A DNA stretch of 64,000 bases, from assembly GCA_024196135.1 (NCBI GenBank), contig JAMQCK010000064.1, positions 1-64,000 on the forward strand. The letters are read 5' to 3'. The position numbers and the translations under genes were made by a program. How positions within the stretch are numbered: position 1 is the first letter of the stretch; each line of letters starts with the position of its first letter. The DNA comes from Pleurotus ostreatus/Saccharomyces cerevisiae fusant (taxonomy: Eukaryota; Opisthokonta). Below the pieces are notes generated by a model that saw nothing but the letters and a program-made list of their open reading frames with translations, did not search any database and had not been told where the DNA came from. Positions 22,122-33,431 of this stretch are shown here, in pieces.

Positions 22122-23596
22122 ATGCCCTCCGCAGGCGTGCCCGATTATACGTGCCACATTCACGAGCTCATGCGTATCGTGGACAGATACTTTCCATTCA
22201 TCGGCGAATCTTCAGTCCTCCCTTCTGCCCGGGACATATACAATGCGCTCGTAAACTGTGAGAAGAGCAGGCAACCTGGCCTGTTCCAGTGCATGTCGAG
22301 CGCGCTTGTGAGATCGTCTGGCTGCTGCTCTCTGCGCACGCTGAGCACTCGCAGATCTTGTGGTCCATGCACGTTACGACGGCGTGGCCACGCCCAAGCT
22401 CGAAAGGCCCGCGTGTCTATGGCGTCCCTCATTCGTCCATAGCTTGCGCCTATTTCTTCTTAGAAATCCTTTCCCTCGCATTTCCCGACTGGCCTGTCGA
22501 CATAACAGAATCTATTCCGCCGCCGGAGGTAACTGGTTCTCCCCTCGCCCGTCTTCTCTACCTGATATCCCTCGAAGTCATCCTGTAATCCTTGGTTTGC
22601 CCAGCCACCAATTCCAGCACCCATCTTAAGCGCAGATGGCAGCCTGCTATCAGACGTGGAAGATCCTGTTGAGGAAGCTCGTGAGCTCTTCGAGGACATG
22701 GTGCGTTACATTTGCTCCTTCCCTTGGTTTGGTTTGGCGCTCACGACAGTCTTCAGAGGAAGATCGTCTTCTGGGACGATGAATACGACTTCAAGTGGCT
22801 ACTCAATGACCTTCGTCAACGAAACATGTTGCCCGCCTCATGGACCTACCCCATCATGGGTCAGCGTAAGGTCACTGAAGGGCCGCACCCGGGCATATCT
22901 TTGTCAGAATCTCGTGAGAGTGCTGGCCTCCGTAAATCCCAACAGCCATCGCAGGCAAGTTGCTCGACCGTGCCCTCCGGACGCGCACTGACATTTCCCC
23001 AGTCATCCGCACGAGATTTAGCCCACCAATCCGCCAGCAGCACCTTGCGCTGGCTATTCGAATCTGACACAATCCCCGATTTTCCGCCCCCATTTGTCGC
23101 AAATCCTGATCCTTCGGTAAATCCTGGACCTGATCCTGCGGTCAATCCTGATGGACGTGATCGCTCGGTATGCTCGAGTCTTATGCATCTTGCCCACCAC
23201 TCACCCAATTGCGTCCAGACGTCGACCATGATCCAGTCTCCTCCTTCCAGCAGTCGAGCGTGGGAGCTGGTAAACTCGTATGCAGCGGAGTTAGCTGCCC
23301 ATGCGCGTGCAACGGAGAGCCTTGCGTACTCGCACACGGCGGAGAGCACCGCACATCCGCACACCGCGCAGAGCCTCGCACACATGGCGCAGAGCCTTGC
23401 ACACATGGCGCAGAGCTCTGCACGCTCTCACCCAGCGAACAGCACCGCGCAACCAGCGTCACCATCCTCTCTCGAGCGCGAGCAAACCTCGCATTCCAAC
23501 CATGACCAAGCCTCCCACTCCGAAGGCGCATCGTCACAACAGGTAACGCTTGACATGATCCTCGAGGGCGTCCTCGCGAGTGGGCTCTTGCCATGA
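22122..23596 (+). CDS. unrecognised protein with SLAHMAQ-type repeats
   Basis: I do not recognise this gene. A consistent model reads exon 1 from 22122 to 22257, then 22290 to the donor after ESIPPPE, then an exon with PPIPAPILSADGSLLSDVED and RELFEDM. After two further introns come FWDDEYDFKWLLNDLRQRNM and a long 3' exon ending at 23596. The first intron would be only 32 nt, so exon 1 is uncertain. The first half looks globular (ACEIVWLLLSAHAEHSQ, ACAYFFLEILSLAFPDWPVD). The second half is low complexity, including NPDPSVNPGPDPAVNPDG and a seven-residue repeat of type SLAHMAQ around residues 330-370. It is probably a lineage-restricted gene inserted between the two tubulin genes. Confidence 0.5.
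23371..23412 (+). repeat. 21-bp tandem direct repeat in the unknown gene
   Basis: Positions 23371-23391 and 23392-23412 are identical except for one C/T difference. Each encodes a seven-residue SLAHMAQ-like unit. Degenerate copies extend on both sides (TAESTAHPH, AQSSARSH). Confidence 0.75.
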
Positions 23597-24007
23597 GTAA
23601 ACATGGCCCCCAATTGCAAGAGACGCATCAATCGGACAGTCTCCAATCCCAACTGTCGTCCATCCTCTCGCACTATAAACCATAGGAACCTCTTATGAAC
23701 GGGGACCTCTGGGTGGACCTGCTCAATACCACTGGCCTTCATGAATGATGTCGTGCCCCTCGCCTGTCTGTCTTCTAGTTTTCTGTAACAGCAGTGTAAC
23801 AACCATGTCCCAACTTACTGCCGCCAATATGACCACCAACGATTTCAGAGAAACAAGGCGTTAATTTTCCAGAAGTACGCGTGATAATCGTAAGGGTAAT
23901 AGTGCAGGATTAAAGGAGAATGGTGTGGTACAAGTGGGGAGATCCTCCAAAGCTGAAAGACGAGAGCGACGAGAACTATGCGACAGAGAAAGCGTAACAG
24001 GTATCAT
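23597..24007. other. intergenic between unknown gene and alpha-tubulin copy B
   Basis: It holds the 3' flanks of two convergent genes. No gene, RNA or repeat seen. Confidence 0.5.
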
Positions 24008-25741
24008 CTAGTACTCCGCGGCCTCCTCCTCAGCATCGGCAGAGTCCATGCCGACCTCCTCGTAGTCCTTCTCCAGCGCCGCAAGGTCCTCGCGCGCCTC
24101 AGAGAACTCGCCCTCCTCCATACCCTCGCCGACGTACCAGTGCACGAAGGCGCGCTTGGAGTAGAGCAGGTCGAACTTGTGATCCAGGCGGCTCCAGGCG
24201 CTGGAGATAGCGGTCGTGTTGGACAGCATGCACATGCTGCGCTTGACCTTGGCGAGGTCACCGCCCGGGACGTGCGCGGGAGGCTCGTTGCAGATGCCGA
24301 GCTTGAAGCCGGTCGGGCACCAGTCAACGAACTGGATGGTGCGCTTCGTCTTGATCAGGGCGACGGCAGCGTTGGTGTCCTTGGGAACGACGTCACCGCG
24401 GTAGAGGAGAGCGCAAGCCACTAGAAACACTATAAGCGACTTCTCATGCAAAGAATGCATTCATACGTACTGTACTTCCCGTCGCGCGGGTCGCACTTCA
24501 CCATCTGGTTGCCCGGCTCGAAGCACGAGTAGGTCATCTCGGCAACCGAGTTGCTCTCATGGCCCGCTTTATCGACGGACACAATGGGAGCGAGGGTGGC
24601 GAGAGGGAAGTGGATACGGGGGAAGCTGTAGCACCGTCAGACACGTTGCGTGGAACGCATATATGCGTTACTCACGGCACCAAGTTGGTCTGGAACTCGT
24701 TCAGATCCACGTTGAGGGACCCATCGAAACGCAGCGAGGCCGTGATGGAGGACACAACCTGCGCGATGAGGCGGTTGAGGTTAGTCAAGCCCGGCTGCGC
24801 AATGTTCAGGTTCTTCTTGCAGATGTCGTAGATCGCCTCGTTATCAACCTATTCCACGGCTTAGCATTTGTTCGTGCCTCGAAACGCGCCACATACCATG
24901 AAGGAGCAGTCCGAGTGCTCGAGCGTCGTGTGGGTCGTCAAGACCGAGTTGTAAGGCTCGACAACGGAACTGGCAAGGGTCGGCGCAGGGTACACGCTGA
25001 ACTCGAGCTTGGACTTCTTCCCGTAGTCCGTCGACAGGCGCTCAAGGATGAGCGCGCCGAAGCCGGACCCCGTCCCACCACCGAAGGAATGGAAGACGAA
25101 GAAGCCCTGCAGACCATTGCAGTTGTCCACGAGGCGGCGAACCTTGTCCATCACGACGTCGATCTGCTCCTTGCCGATCGTGTAGTGGCCACGGGCGTCT
25201 GGGTGGCGACCGTTAATTATGTTGCGGTGGCGATCGCCAGGGACTACGCACAGTTGCTCGCCGCGTCCTCCTTGCCGGTGATCATCGTCTCCGGGTGGAA
25301 GAGGCTGCGGTAGGGACCGTTGCGGACCTCATCGATGACATTGGGCTCGAGATCGACGTAGAGCGAACGCGGCACGTATTTGCCAGACGAGGTCTCGGAG
25401 AAGAAGGTGCTGAAGCCATCATCGTGCTTGGAAGGCGAATCGTCCGAAAGACGACCATCGGGCTGCAGAAGTGTTAGCACATCGTGTATTCGCGCGAGAA
25501 TCGGCAACACGCACGCTGAGGCCATGCTCAATGGTGTAAAGCTCCCCTAAAACCGACGTTAGCACGCCTCATTCGGGACCCCAATTCCACGACCCTGGGC
25601 TCGATGACACGCGTTTTCATCGCACTTTAACGCGGCATAGGACGCATACATCGATGCCCAGGCCCCAAAACGCTACTCACAGCACGCATTGCCGATCTGC
25701 ACACCGGCCTGACCGACGTGGATGGACACAACTTCGCGCAT
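24008..25741 (-). CDS. TUB1: alpha-tubulin (copy B)
   Basis: This is a full-length second alpha-tubulin on the minus strand, from [20 protein letters not shown] to [29 protein letters not shown] (GTP loop) and [24 protein letters not shown] residues including the catalytic Glu are intact, so it is not a pseudogene. It differs from copy A in the luminal loop ([15 protein letters not shown] against [15 protein letters not shown]), in [14 protein letters not shown] against [14 protein letters not shown], and in the acidic tail. Intron positions at the start are shared. It lies 2.1 kb from copy A in the same orientation, with one gene between. Agaricomycetes often keep two alpha-tubulins; separate roles are likely but not shown here. 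Confidence 0.96.
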
Positions 25742-26106
25742 TCTCGTGAATTAAAACTGTACGGGAGGGAGATGAGCAAAGGCGGGCATCGTTCGAGTCA
25801 GCGAGCGGCGACCTACGCGGTAGTAAAGGGTAGGATAAGTCTCCTGGGTGGTGGGACAAGACAGGAAGAAAGGCATTGCCGGCAGGCGCGTCGTTTTATA
25901 CACTCGCGTGTTTTCACCACGTGCCCTACGCGCTTCCCCGAGACTGATTGGCAGGTGGCTTGGAGCCCACGAGCGGGCAGCCAACAAGCGGCTGGCATTG
26001 AAAATAAAGTAGACTATGGCGGGGTACTCTAGAGTATGTGTATGGTATCAAAGTCCAGTGTAGACGAGTGTCTAGTCCGTGGTATGTATGTATGTACTCT
26101 ACTGTC
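25742..26106. other. intergenic, tubulin B promoter and hydrolase 3' flank
   Basis: Besides the TATA-like site I see nothing. Confidence 0.5.
25894..25900 (-). promoter_or_regulatory. possible TATA box of alpha-tubulin copy B
   Basis: It reads TATAAAA on the minus strand, about 153 bp upstream of the start at 25741. Confidence 0.4.
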
Positions 26107-29100
26107 CTACTTCTTGCCCTCCTCCGACTTCTTCGCCCCCTCGCCCTGGCCAAGCTTCGGCGGAGTGGGCAGAGGCGAGTCCGTGCTCCCATTCAGCTTG
26201 TTCTTCGCGCTCGAGAAAGCTGCCGACGCTGACCGTCCACCGTCAAGCGCCTTCTTTTGGCTCTTCCGCATAAAGTAGCTGAGCAGTGTATCCCAGATGC
26301 GCAGACCGTGCATGGGTATGATGTGCGTCTTGGTCTGCTGCTCGGACACAGATTGCTTCGGCGGCTGCAGCGGGTCGTCGTGTGGGTCGAAGGCGGCGCG
26401 GATGACCTGCATCGTCTTCATTCGCGGGATGGTCGTATGCGTTTGCGGTGCAGTGTGGTAGATAGTCTTGCGCAAGAGCGCGAGCGACTCGTGCTACAAC
26501 GGAATCAGCATCATCGTCTACGTGTCATGTTCAGCCTACTCACCGTATCCCTCCTGCCCGCAATCGCACTCGGTGGCGGATTCTCCTCATCAAGATCGAG
26601 CGGCCCCCACCTTCTATCCTCCTGAATCACCCCATCCGTCGTCCTCACACTCGCCCTCGACGCCCCCGAATCCTGCCGCACATGCGACGGCCGATCGTTC
26701 ACCTGGAACTCCAGCCCCTGCGCCTTCGCGCGCTCAATGAGCTCCGCTGCCCTCGCCTCCATCCGCTTGCGCTTCTGCACGACCTTGTGCGCGCGCTTGC
26801 GATACCGCTTGTCCCACTTCTTCTGGCCTTCGTGCCAGCGGATGGCGGGCTCCTCGCGGATGAGGCCAATCTCGTGTGGCTTGAGCTGGAGGGCGGGGAT
26901 TTCGCCTTCGGGTTCCATGGGCCTGGTGAAGCCCTTGACGTCGACGCGCTCGCGGATCATCAAGGCGCTTGTAGCGTCCTGCAGTCAAGTCAGCATCTAT
27001 CTCCAAGCGAAAGCGCAGAATGACTGACCTCCGTCACGCTCTCGATGCGGCTGACATTGTCGCCATCCTGAGAAGGCGCATTCCCCTCCACGCGACCCGC
27101 GATATCCCTCGCAATCTCAGCCTCGTTCGCCTCGTACAGCACCGTGCTGGTGTTGTCAACCTTGGCTTTCTTGTCCGGTACGAGAGGCGGCTTCATCCGG
27201 AGGGGTGGGATGGAGTCCTGGCCAGAGGAGCTACTGCTCGACACCTCGCCAGAGGGCCGGTGCAGCTCAGGGAAGGGATTCGTGTCCAGGTGGTCGGCGT
27301 CGCTATCCGTGACGTGCTTCACGAACTGCGCGATGGAGCGGTACGCATATTTCGCCTGCGAGAGATCGTCAGCTCGTAAACTTTGCTGATGAGTTTAGTG
27401 CACCCACGCTGTTTGTGAAGCTGAACACGGTGAGGACGTGGCACATGCCTACAATGGGGGTGAGCAAGTGATGAACAACAAATACAACAAGCAACCATAC
27501 CATCAAAGACCTGCAGATGCACCTTCGTAGGCGTCTTGAACTTCTCCGCGTTCTCCTTCTGGCGCCATCCCTCCCGCAGCACACCCGCCCGAGCAGGATA
27601 CTTATCCGGATGCGCCGCCTTGTGCGCTATGTACATGATCTCGTCCCGCAGGACCTCGCCGTCACCCGCAAGGATGTACAACGGCGGCAGATTGCCCAGC
27701 GAGCCCTGCAAGACGGGCGAAACGAGGGGATGCGAGAGCTGCCTGAAAGGAGTTAGCATCTGGCCTTCCAGTGCGGACCATCATCCTCTACAATGCTTCG
27801 ATCAAGAGAACACTCACTCATTCGTCCCATACTGCTGGATCTGCGAATGCAACTCCAGAGGCACCGACTTCGGATCCCTCATCAACACCTTCGGCGGCTT
27901 CGGCTCCCAAAACGTATCCTCGAACTCCTCCTTCGCCTCGATCTCGTTCGTCTTCGAGTCGCGTCTGGAGGGCACGGTCGCGTTCGTCTTGCTCGACGCA
28001 GCGCTGGCGAGCATCTTCTCCTGGGTCTCGACGAGGCTACCACGGTTCTCGCCGGCGCTGCCACCGTTCTCGCCGGGGCTGTCGCCTTTGGTGGGGTTTC
28101 CGCCATTAGCAGGGTTGTCGCCATTGGCAGGAGCGCTTTTCTGACGCTTTTCCGCCTGCTTGAGCTCGTCCTTCGAAGGCACGAGCTTTCCTGCGTGACC
28201 GGGTTTCGGCGGTGGGCTATGTTCTGCTTGACGAACTCTGCCTTCGGGTGGGGGTATAGGGTCGACGGGCCAGACGGGGGAGGGTTTGGCGAGGAAGCCA
28301 TGGGGTGGGATGATATCCTGAAGTTCGAAGTAAAAGTCAGTAGCAGGGCGCGAGGTCAGAAACGTGCCTCACCGTAGGGGTATTGGACATAACGCTTGGG
28401 AAGCTGTGGGTAAGGTCGACCCAAGGGCTGATCAAGACGCCTCCTGCTGGCATGGGTAATCCCAAGTCGCGCAGGATCGTCATAACGGTCAAGGATAGGC
28501 CGCCACCTTATATATGGTGAGCTGAGATTCCCAGGTTGTATGGAATGCGCTTACCCGCAGAGTCGCCTGCGAAAACAATCTTCGACGGGTTGACAGGCTT
28601 ATGAGGAGCGCCAGGCGGAGGAGTGATTAGATAGAGGTCTGGATGCAAGGTCAACAATAGCCTGCTTCGAGGCGAGGATTACACGCACATGCAGCGAGGA
28701 CATCGTGAACCGGGCACGGCCAAGGGTACTGCGGCGCTTTTCTATGCAGCCAGGTTTGTCTTGTCTTCGCGATGAGTTTGCACGTTCACTTTACCTGTAG
28801 TTTACTGCGAAGGCCCTGCCCTTGAATTTACGAGCTGCAGTTCGTCAGTCGAGGAGCTGCGTTCATCCGCGCAGTATGCTCACCGTATCGTATTATTTGG
28901 TATCGGTGCGTGTCTGTGGCGAGGTGAACATCCACGCGCGCACTTATTACTAGTCATCACTCACTGACTGAGCCCCAGAAGTACCCGCCTCCATGAACAT
29001 AAAGCTAGCCATAAGTTTAGTCCAGTGCATCATCCAAGGCACGACGATGCCCACCATGACGCGGTCCAAGTGCTCCATCCTCTGTATTGTTTCCTCTGCC

Positions 29101-29773
29101 GACGAGAGATCCTTACCGCCGTGACGGAGCTCCTCGCCGTCGCCCAAGTAGTCCTTCTGTGTGATCCAGTCCGCGTCGATGCCGTCGAGACCGCGGACCT
29201 GCCACCAGCGCTCGCCACCGACGACGCGCTTGAGGTCCTCCGGGCCGAACCACTCGATTAGAGCGTCTGCGGCTTGGTTGCAGGTATGGAAGGGGATTTG
29301 GATCGCAGCGACGGCGGCCCAGTAGGGGGAGGGGACGTGGGTGTTGGTGCTATGGAGTAGCGTGAGGGACGGTGACTTGGCGTGGGGAAAGGGGAACGCA
29401 CAAGGCCTGGAGGGATTCGACAGTGTTCTTGGTGCCCATCTCAATAAAGGCTATAGTATAGTTCAGGACATAGTCAATCTGCGAGATTAACCTTTGTACG
29501 CGCCTTTCACGATGTGGAAAGCTCTGCGTTGATCGTTAGCCACATATACAGTCGCCACAAGCAGTAACCACGCACTCGTCGAAGAAGATATCATCCTTCG
29601 CGTCCTCCTCGGTATCACCATCCTTAAATTTCCTCGCCTTGCGCTTGCTATGCTGAGCAAAGGTCTTGATAACCGCTATGGCCCATACCGTCAGTCAACT
29701 CGCTTCCCACTAACCCCGTCGCGAACGCACTTGGTGTGATGTACACCGCCGACGACAGCGTGCTGACGGGCAT
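26107..29773 (-). CDS. alpha/beta hydrolase, hormone-sensitive-lipase type, with long C-terminal extension
   Basis: About a dozen exons on the minus strand run from MPVSTLSSAVYITP to the stop after KSEEGKK, roughly 950-1000 aa. The oxyanion-hole motif is VYVHGGGYFWGS. The nucleophile elbow is VFAGDSAGGGLSLTV, with the GDSAG Ser. The acid is probably in LYILAGDGEVLRDE and the His in HLQVFDGMCHVL, giving a full triad. An N-terminal part (LPYWAAVAAIQIPFHTCNQ) precedes the catalytic domain. A hydrophilic insert rich in Asn/Gly (NGDNPANGGNPTKGD) separates nucleophile and acid. The C-terminal 450 residues include a Lys/Arg-rich helix (QKKWDKRYRKRAHKVVQKRK). Family members hydrolyse lipid or small esters; the substrate is not predictable. 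Confidence 0.88.
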
Positions 29774-30345
29774 CGCGGTGTGCGTGTGGTAGATTTATAG
29801 GCGAAATGGATAGAAGAAATGTAGAACGAGCGACTGGTATAGTTTGTGTACGGCGTGAAGAGTCGTGGTTCGGTCCAAGATGCAGCTGCGCCTCGGGCTT
29901 CGGTGCGACGCGCGATTGACACGATGAAGGCAAGTGCCCTGAAATTCAAGCGCCCGTCTGACGTCACCGACATCCCCGCGACGTTTCGCGTGATTCTCAC
30001 AACCAGGGCAGGTCCAGCTACCTGCGTTAGACCTAGCCAGTCTGCAGCTGGGCCGCGGTGAGATCGAGTTGAAGCGTAAGCAAGGCCGCAACGAGAAGGG
30101 AGGTGTGTCGAACGCGCCGGGCCGTTCCAATGAACTCTTCACTTGCTCTTCACACACATCACACGCTGGGGCTGATGGCATGTCACGACAATGTCACAGT
30201 TCGACTTTCTTCCCTCCGACTGAAATAGCATCCTTTCGTATACGCAATAAATTTAAGCATCCCAAAGTAATTCTCACAAGCGAACCCAAGGAAAATACCG
30301 ACCACGGGTTGAAGCAACGCTCGTCCAAAATCGTACAGTCGTGCA
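29774..30345. other. intergenic, hydrolase promoter and transporter 3' flank
   Basis: No coding exon, repeat or RNA seen beyond the TATA-like site. Confidence 0.5.
29793..29799 (-). promoter_or_regulatory. TATA-like site close to the hydrolase start
   Basis: It reads TATAAAT on the minus strand, only 20 bp upstream of the ATG at 29773. If used, transcription would begin at or after that ATG, so either the box is fortuitous or translation starts downstream. Confidence 0.25.
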
Positions 30346-32770
30346 TCAGGCCTCGCCGACGACCTTGATGTCGCCATCTGCCTTCACTGCCACCTTGAGC
30401 TTCTTCGCGCTATACCTCGCGGGATACGGCGAGTCGAAAACCTCATTGAGCTCTTCGAGCGTGCGTCTATGCTTTTCGTCAGTCGTGTAGTTGGAGGAAG
30501 GCGGAAGTGACATACCCTCGAGTCTCCACGCAGAAGAAAAACCAAAGGCCGGAAGCGCTGGGAGGTTGTTGGCTTTTGGTCACGCAGAGGGGTTCTGAGC
30601 TTACACGAAGTCCCAAGCAACGAAGACGAAGTAGTACTTCCAACCGAGCTTCTTCAGGCCGACGCTGTTCGCGAAGGTGTTGATGAAGCCCGCGCAGTTG
30701 GAGATGAGGATGTGCACTACGGCGCCGTGAGTTCCGAGGAAACAGAAAACTCATTGAACTACTCACATCCCATGCCCTTAGCGCGCATTTCCTGGGTCAT
30801 CACTTCAGCGCAGTACAGGGCCTGAAGGCCGGTGTAGGTGAAGCTGTAGGTGATACCGAAGAGCTGACGAGGCGTGAGCTTCTACCCAAACTCAATTGAG
30901 AGTTTACTCACGAAAACGAGCGCGATGGACGCATTCGCGCCCTGAATGTTCGTGTTGCCCTTCTTGCCGTACTCCGAAGACCTTTCGAACAGGCTATCAG
31001 CCATCCGCTCTCCCCCCAAACCCAAACCCCACTCACAGCGCCGCCACCATCGCCAACAGCACGCCCAGCACGAACGCCCCAATATACAACCTTCTCCGCC
31101 TCCCCAGCTTATCCGTCAGCGCCGCGCCCGTGAACGCGCCGAACGCCGACAAGATGGAGTTGGCGAAGTTGTACACGAGCTGCTGGTGCGAGGACGTGAC
31201 GCCGGCGTTGGCCATCATGACGGGGAGGTAGTAGGTGATGAGGCCGTTGCCGGCGAGCTGGCCGTTGATGCACATGAGCGCGAGGCAGAGGGTGCGCCAG
31301 CGCGCGTTGGCGGTGTTGACGAGGGGGCGGTAGTCCCACCACTATTGAAGAGGGAGGGATGAGCGAGTGTGAGGAGGATGAGAGGAGGGGGGAAGGGACG
31401 CACGGGCTCGGTGGTCTTGACCTGGATGGCTTCCTTGAACTCGGCGATCTCGAGCTCGATGATGGAGTTCATCTTGCCGTCGCTGCTGTGATAGTCCACC
31501 AGCACTTGACGCGCCTCTTCCTCGCGGCCGCGGGAGATGAGCCAACGAGGACTCTCGGGGCAGAACCAGACGCAAGCCATGACAATGGACTGAGAGACAC
31601 TCAATAACCGAAGTAGCCGAGTAATTCAGAGGTTTACGCACAGGAGGGATAACCTGGAGGATCAGAGGCAATCTCCAAGCCCAAGTCGAAGCCATTTTCT
31701 CCGTGCCTACCATGGCACCGGTGGCAGGGATTGAGCCGATGAAGAAGCAGCTGCAAACAGACATGAGGCGGGATGGCAGAAGGGAACTTGGCCAAACGCA
31801 CGAGTTGTAGCAAGCGCCGATACGGCCACGCCATTGAGGCGGCGCAAGTTCAGTGACCCAAGTCGGGGCAGCTGTAGTCGAGATAGCGATACCGAATCCA
31901 AGGAGGAACTGTACACAGTCAGTCAATGATCAAGATATACTGGCGGTTAGAGGGACTCACCCGTCCACCAAGGAAGTATCCAGGGTTCTGAGCCGCAGTG
32001 ATGATGGCAGCGCCCACCAGGATGAAGAAGCCTCCCTACAGAGGACGATGAGCAACGATCCCACTTGCGGAGTGCCACGGAACGCCAAACGCACAATGAA
32101 CATCCCACCGCGGCGGCCCCACTGTGGGCTTGAATTAGCGACCGCAGATCCATGATGGCTACCTCGGCGACGCACCTTGTCTGAGCAGGGACCCGCAACT
32201 AGCGAGCCAACACAGTTTCCGACGACGCTGCAGACACGGATGGCACTTAGTCAACGTGACCGCACACACCGCGTTTCACGCACTAGATCATGAAGACGAT
32301 GCCCTGATACGACGGGGGAAGCGGTGTGAGTGGGGGCACATGACGGCGGGGAAGACTACTCACCGTCGAAGCTCCGGTCGACTCGTAGCCGAACTGGGGG
32401 AGGGGGGCAAGGTTAAGGGGATGTAGAGGGGGATGGGGGACAGCGAGCTCACGTAGTCGAGGTACTGTTCCATGGCGTTGATGCCGCCCATGAGCGAACC
32501 GTCGAAGCCGGACGAAGCAGCGTTGAGGAAGCCGACCATGATGACGAAGTAGAGCTGCAGTAAATGAGCCTCCCGCTTCGCTGAATGAAGGTCCAATGCA
32601 CTCACCGAGAACGCGCGCCTGCTGAGCGGGTCAAGCCTGGTGTTCTCCAGCGCCTTGACGAGCTCAGGGTTGTACGCCTCCTCCACCTTCGCGATGGACG
32701 CATCCTCGGGAGCGGGGGACGTGGTGGACGTAACGTCCTTCTTGTCGATGCTCTCGGAGCTGTGCGACAT
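30346..32770 (-). CDS. MFS sugar transporter, lactose permease/hexose type
   Basis: About ten short exons on the minus strand run from MSHSSESIDKKD to the stop after IKVVGEA, about 530 aa. Sugar-porter signatures are present: SDKWGRRGGMFIGGFFILVG after TM2, GGRFLLGFGIAISTTAAPTW, LAPPQWRGRIGACYNSCFFI, PESPRWLISRGREEEA before the central loop, TDKLGRRRRLYIG in the second half, and a C-terminal FFCVETRGRTLEELNEVFD. The pattern fits the fungal lactose-permease-like branch of the sugar porter family, with twelve membrane helices and proton symport in the plasma membrane. Which sugar is carried is not readable. A TATATAA box lies 60 bp upstream. Confidence 0.92.
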
Positions 32771-33431
32771 GGTGGGCTGTCGAGTGGCGGCGGGCAAGGA
32801 GGGGACCGCATATCAGGATATCGTACGCGTTATATACCGCGTCCCAATCATGTGGTGGGGTTGATGGCATGGGCATCACCCTGACCTGAAGGCTGAATGG
32901 GAGCCGATAAGTGGCTTTCCCCGCAAAGACGGGCTGGCGCAGGTTCCATGCTCCCAGTGCTGCCTAGAGTTTGACGGGGGCCACAATCCGAGGCGTATCA
33001 TGGAGAAGCAGAGATACCGCCAGGCACACGAGCGGACAGGTCGGAGGATACGAGTGGATCATGCGAAGGCAATCCGTTCTAGTAGAAAGCTTGAATAGCC
33101 CTACGAAGAAGCGCTTGAAGCCCTGCGAGGCGGAGTAAACGCAGATCTCGCAGACCAGAATTTCGTGCAGTAGAGTCTATATCCGTGCAATTTAGCATGA
33201 GAACGCTATTGAGATGCTATCGAGGCAGGCAAGATACGAGGACAGTGGCGGCTTGGAGGGGGAAGTGGGCTGTCGTTCGCGGGGCAGCCGCCCCGCACAG
33301 GCCGGTCCGCGGATGAAGGGATGAGCCGAACACAAGGCTTTCCTTTTGCGGGACATAACACACTACACGTGCGTGTGACAACTCAGTGGGTCACGGCTGA
33401 TCGTCAAGTTCACGCGTCGGACTTGACGCCC
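32771..33431. other. intergenic divergent region, sugar transporter / CFT2
   Basis: Two start codons face apart across 661 bp. Apart from the TATA-like site I see no gene or repeat. Confidence 0.5.
32829..32836 (-). promoter_or_regulatory. possible TATA box of the sugar transporter
   Basis: A TATATAA-type site on the minus strand lies about 60 bp upstream of the start codon at 32770, consistent with a regulated transporter gene. Confidence 0.45.
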
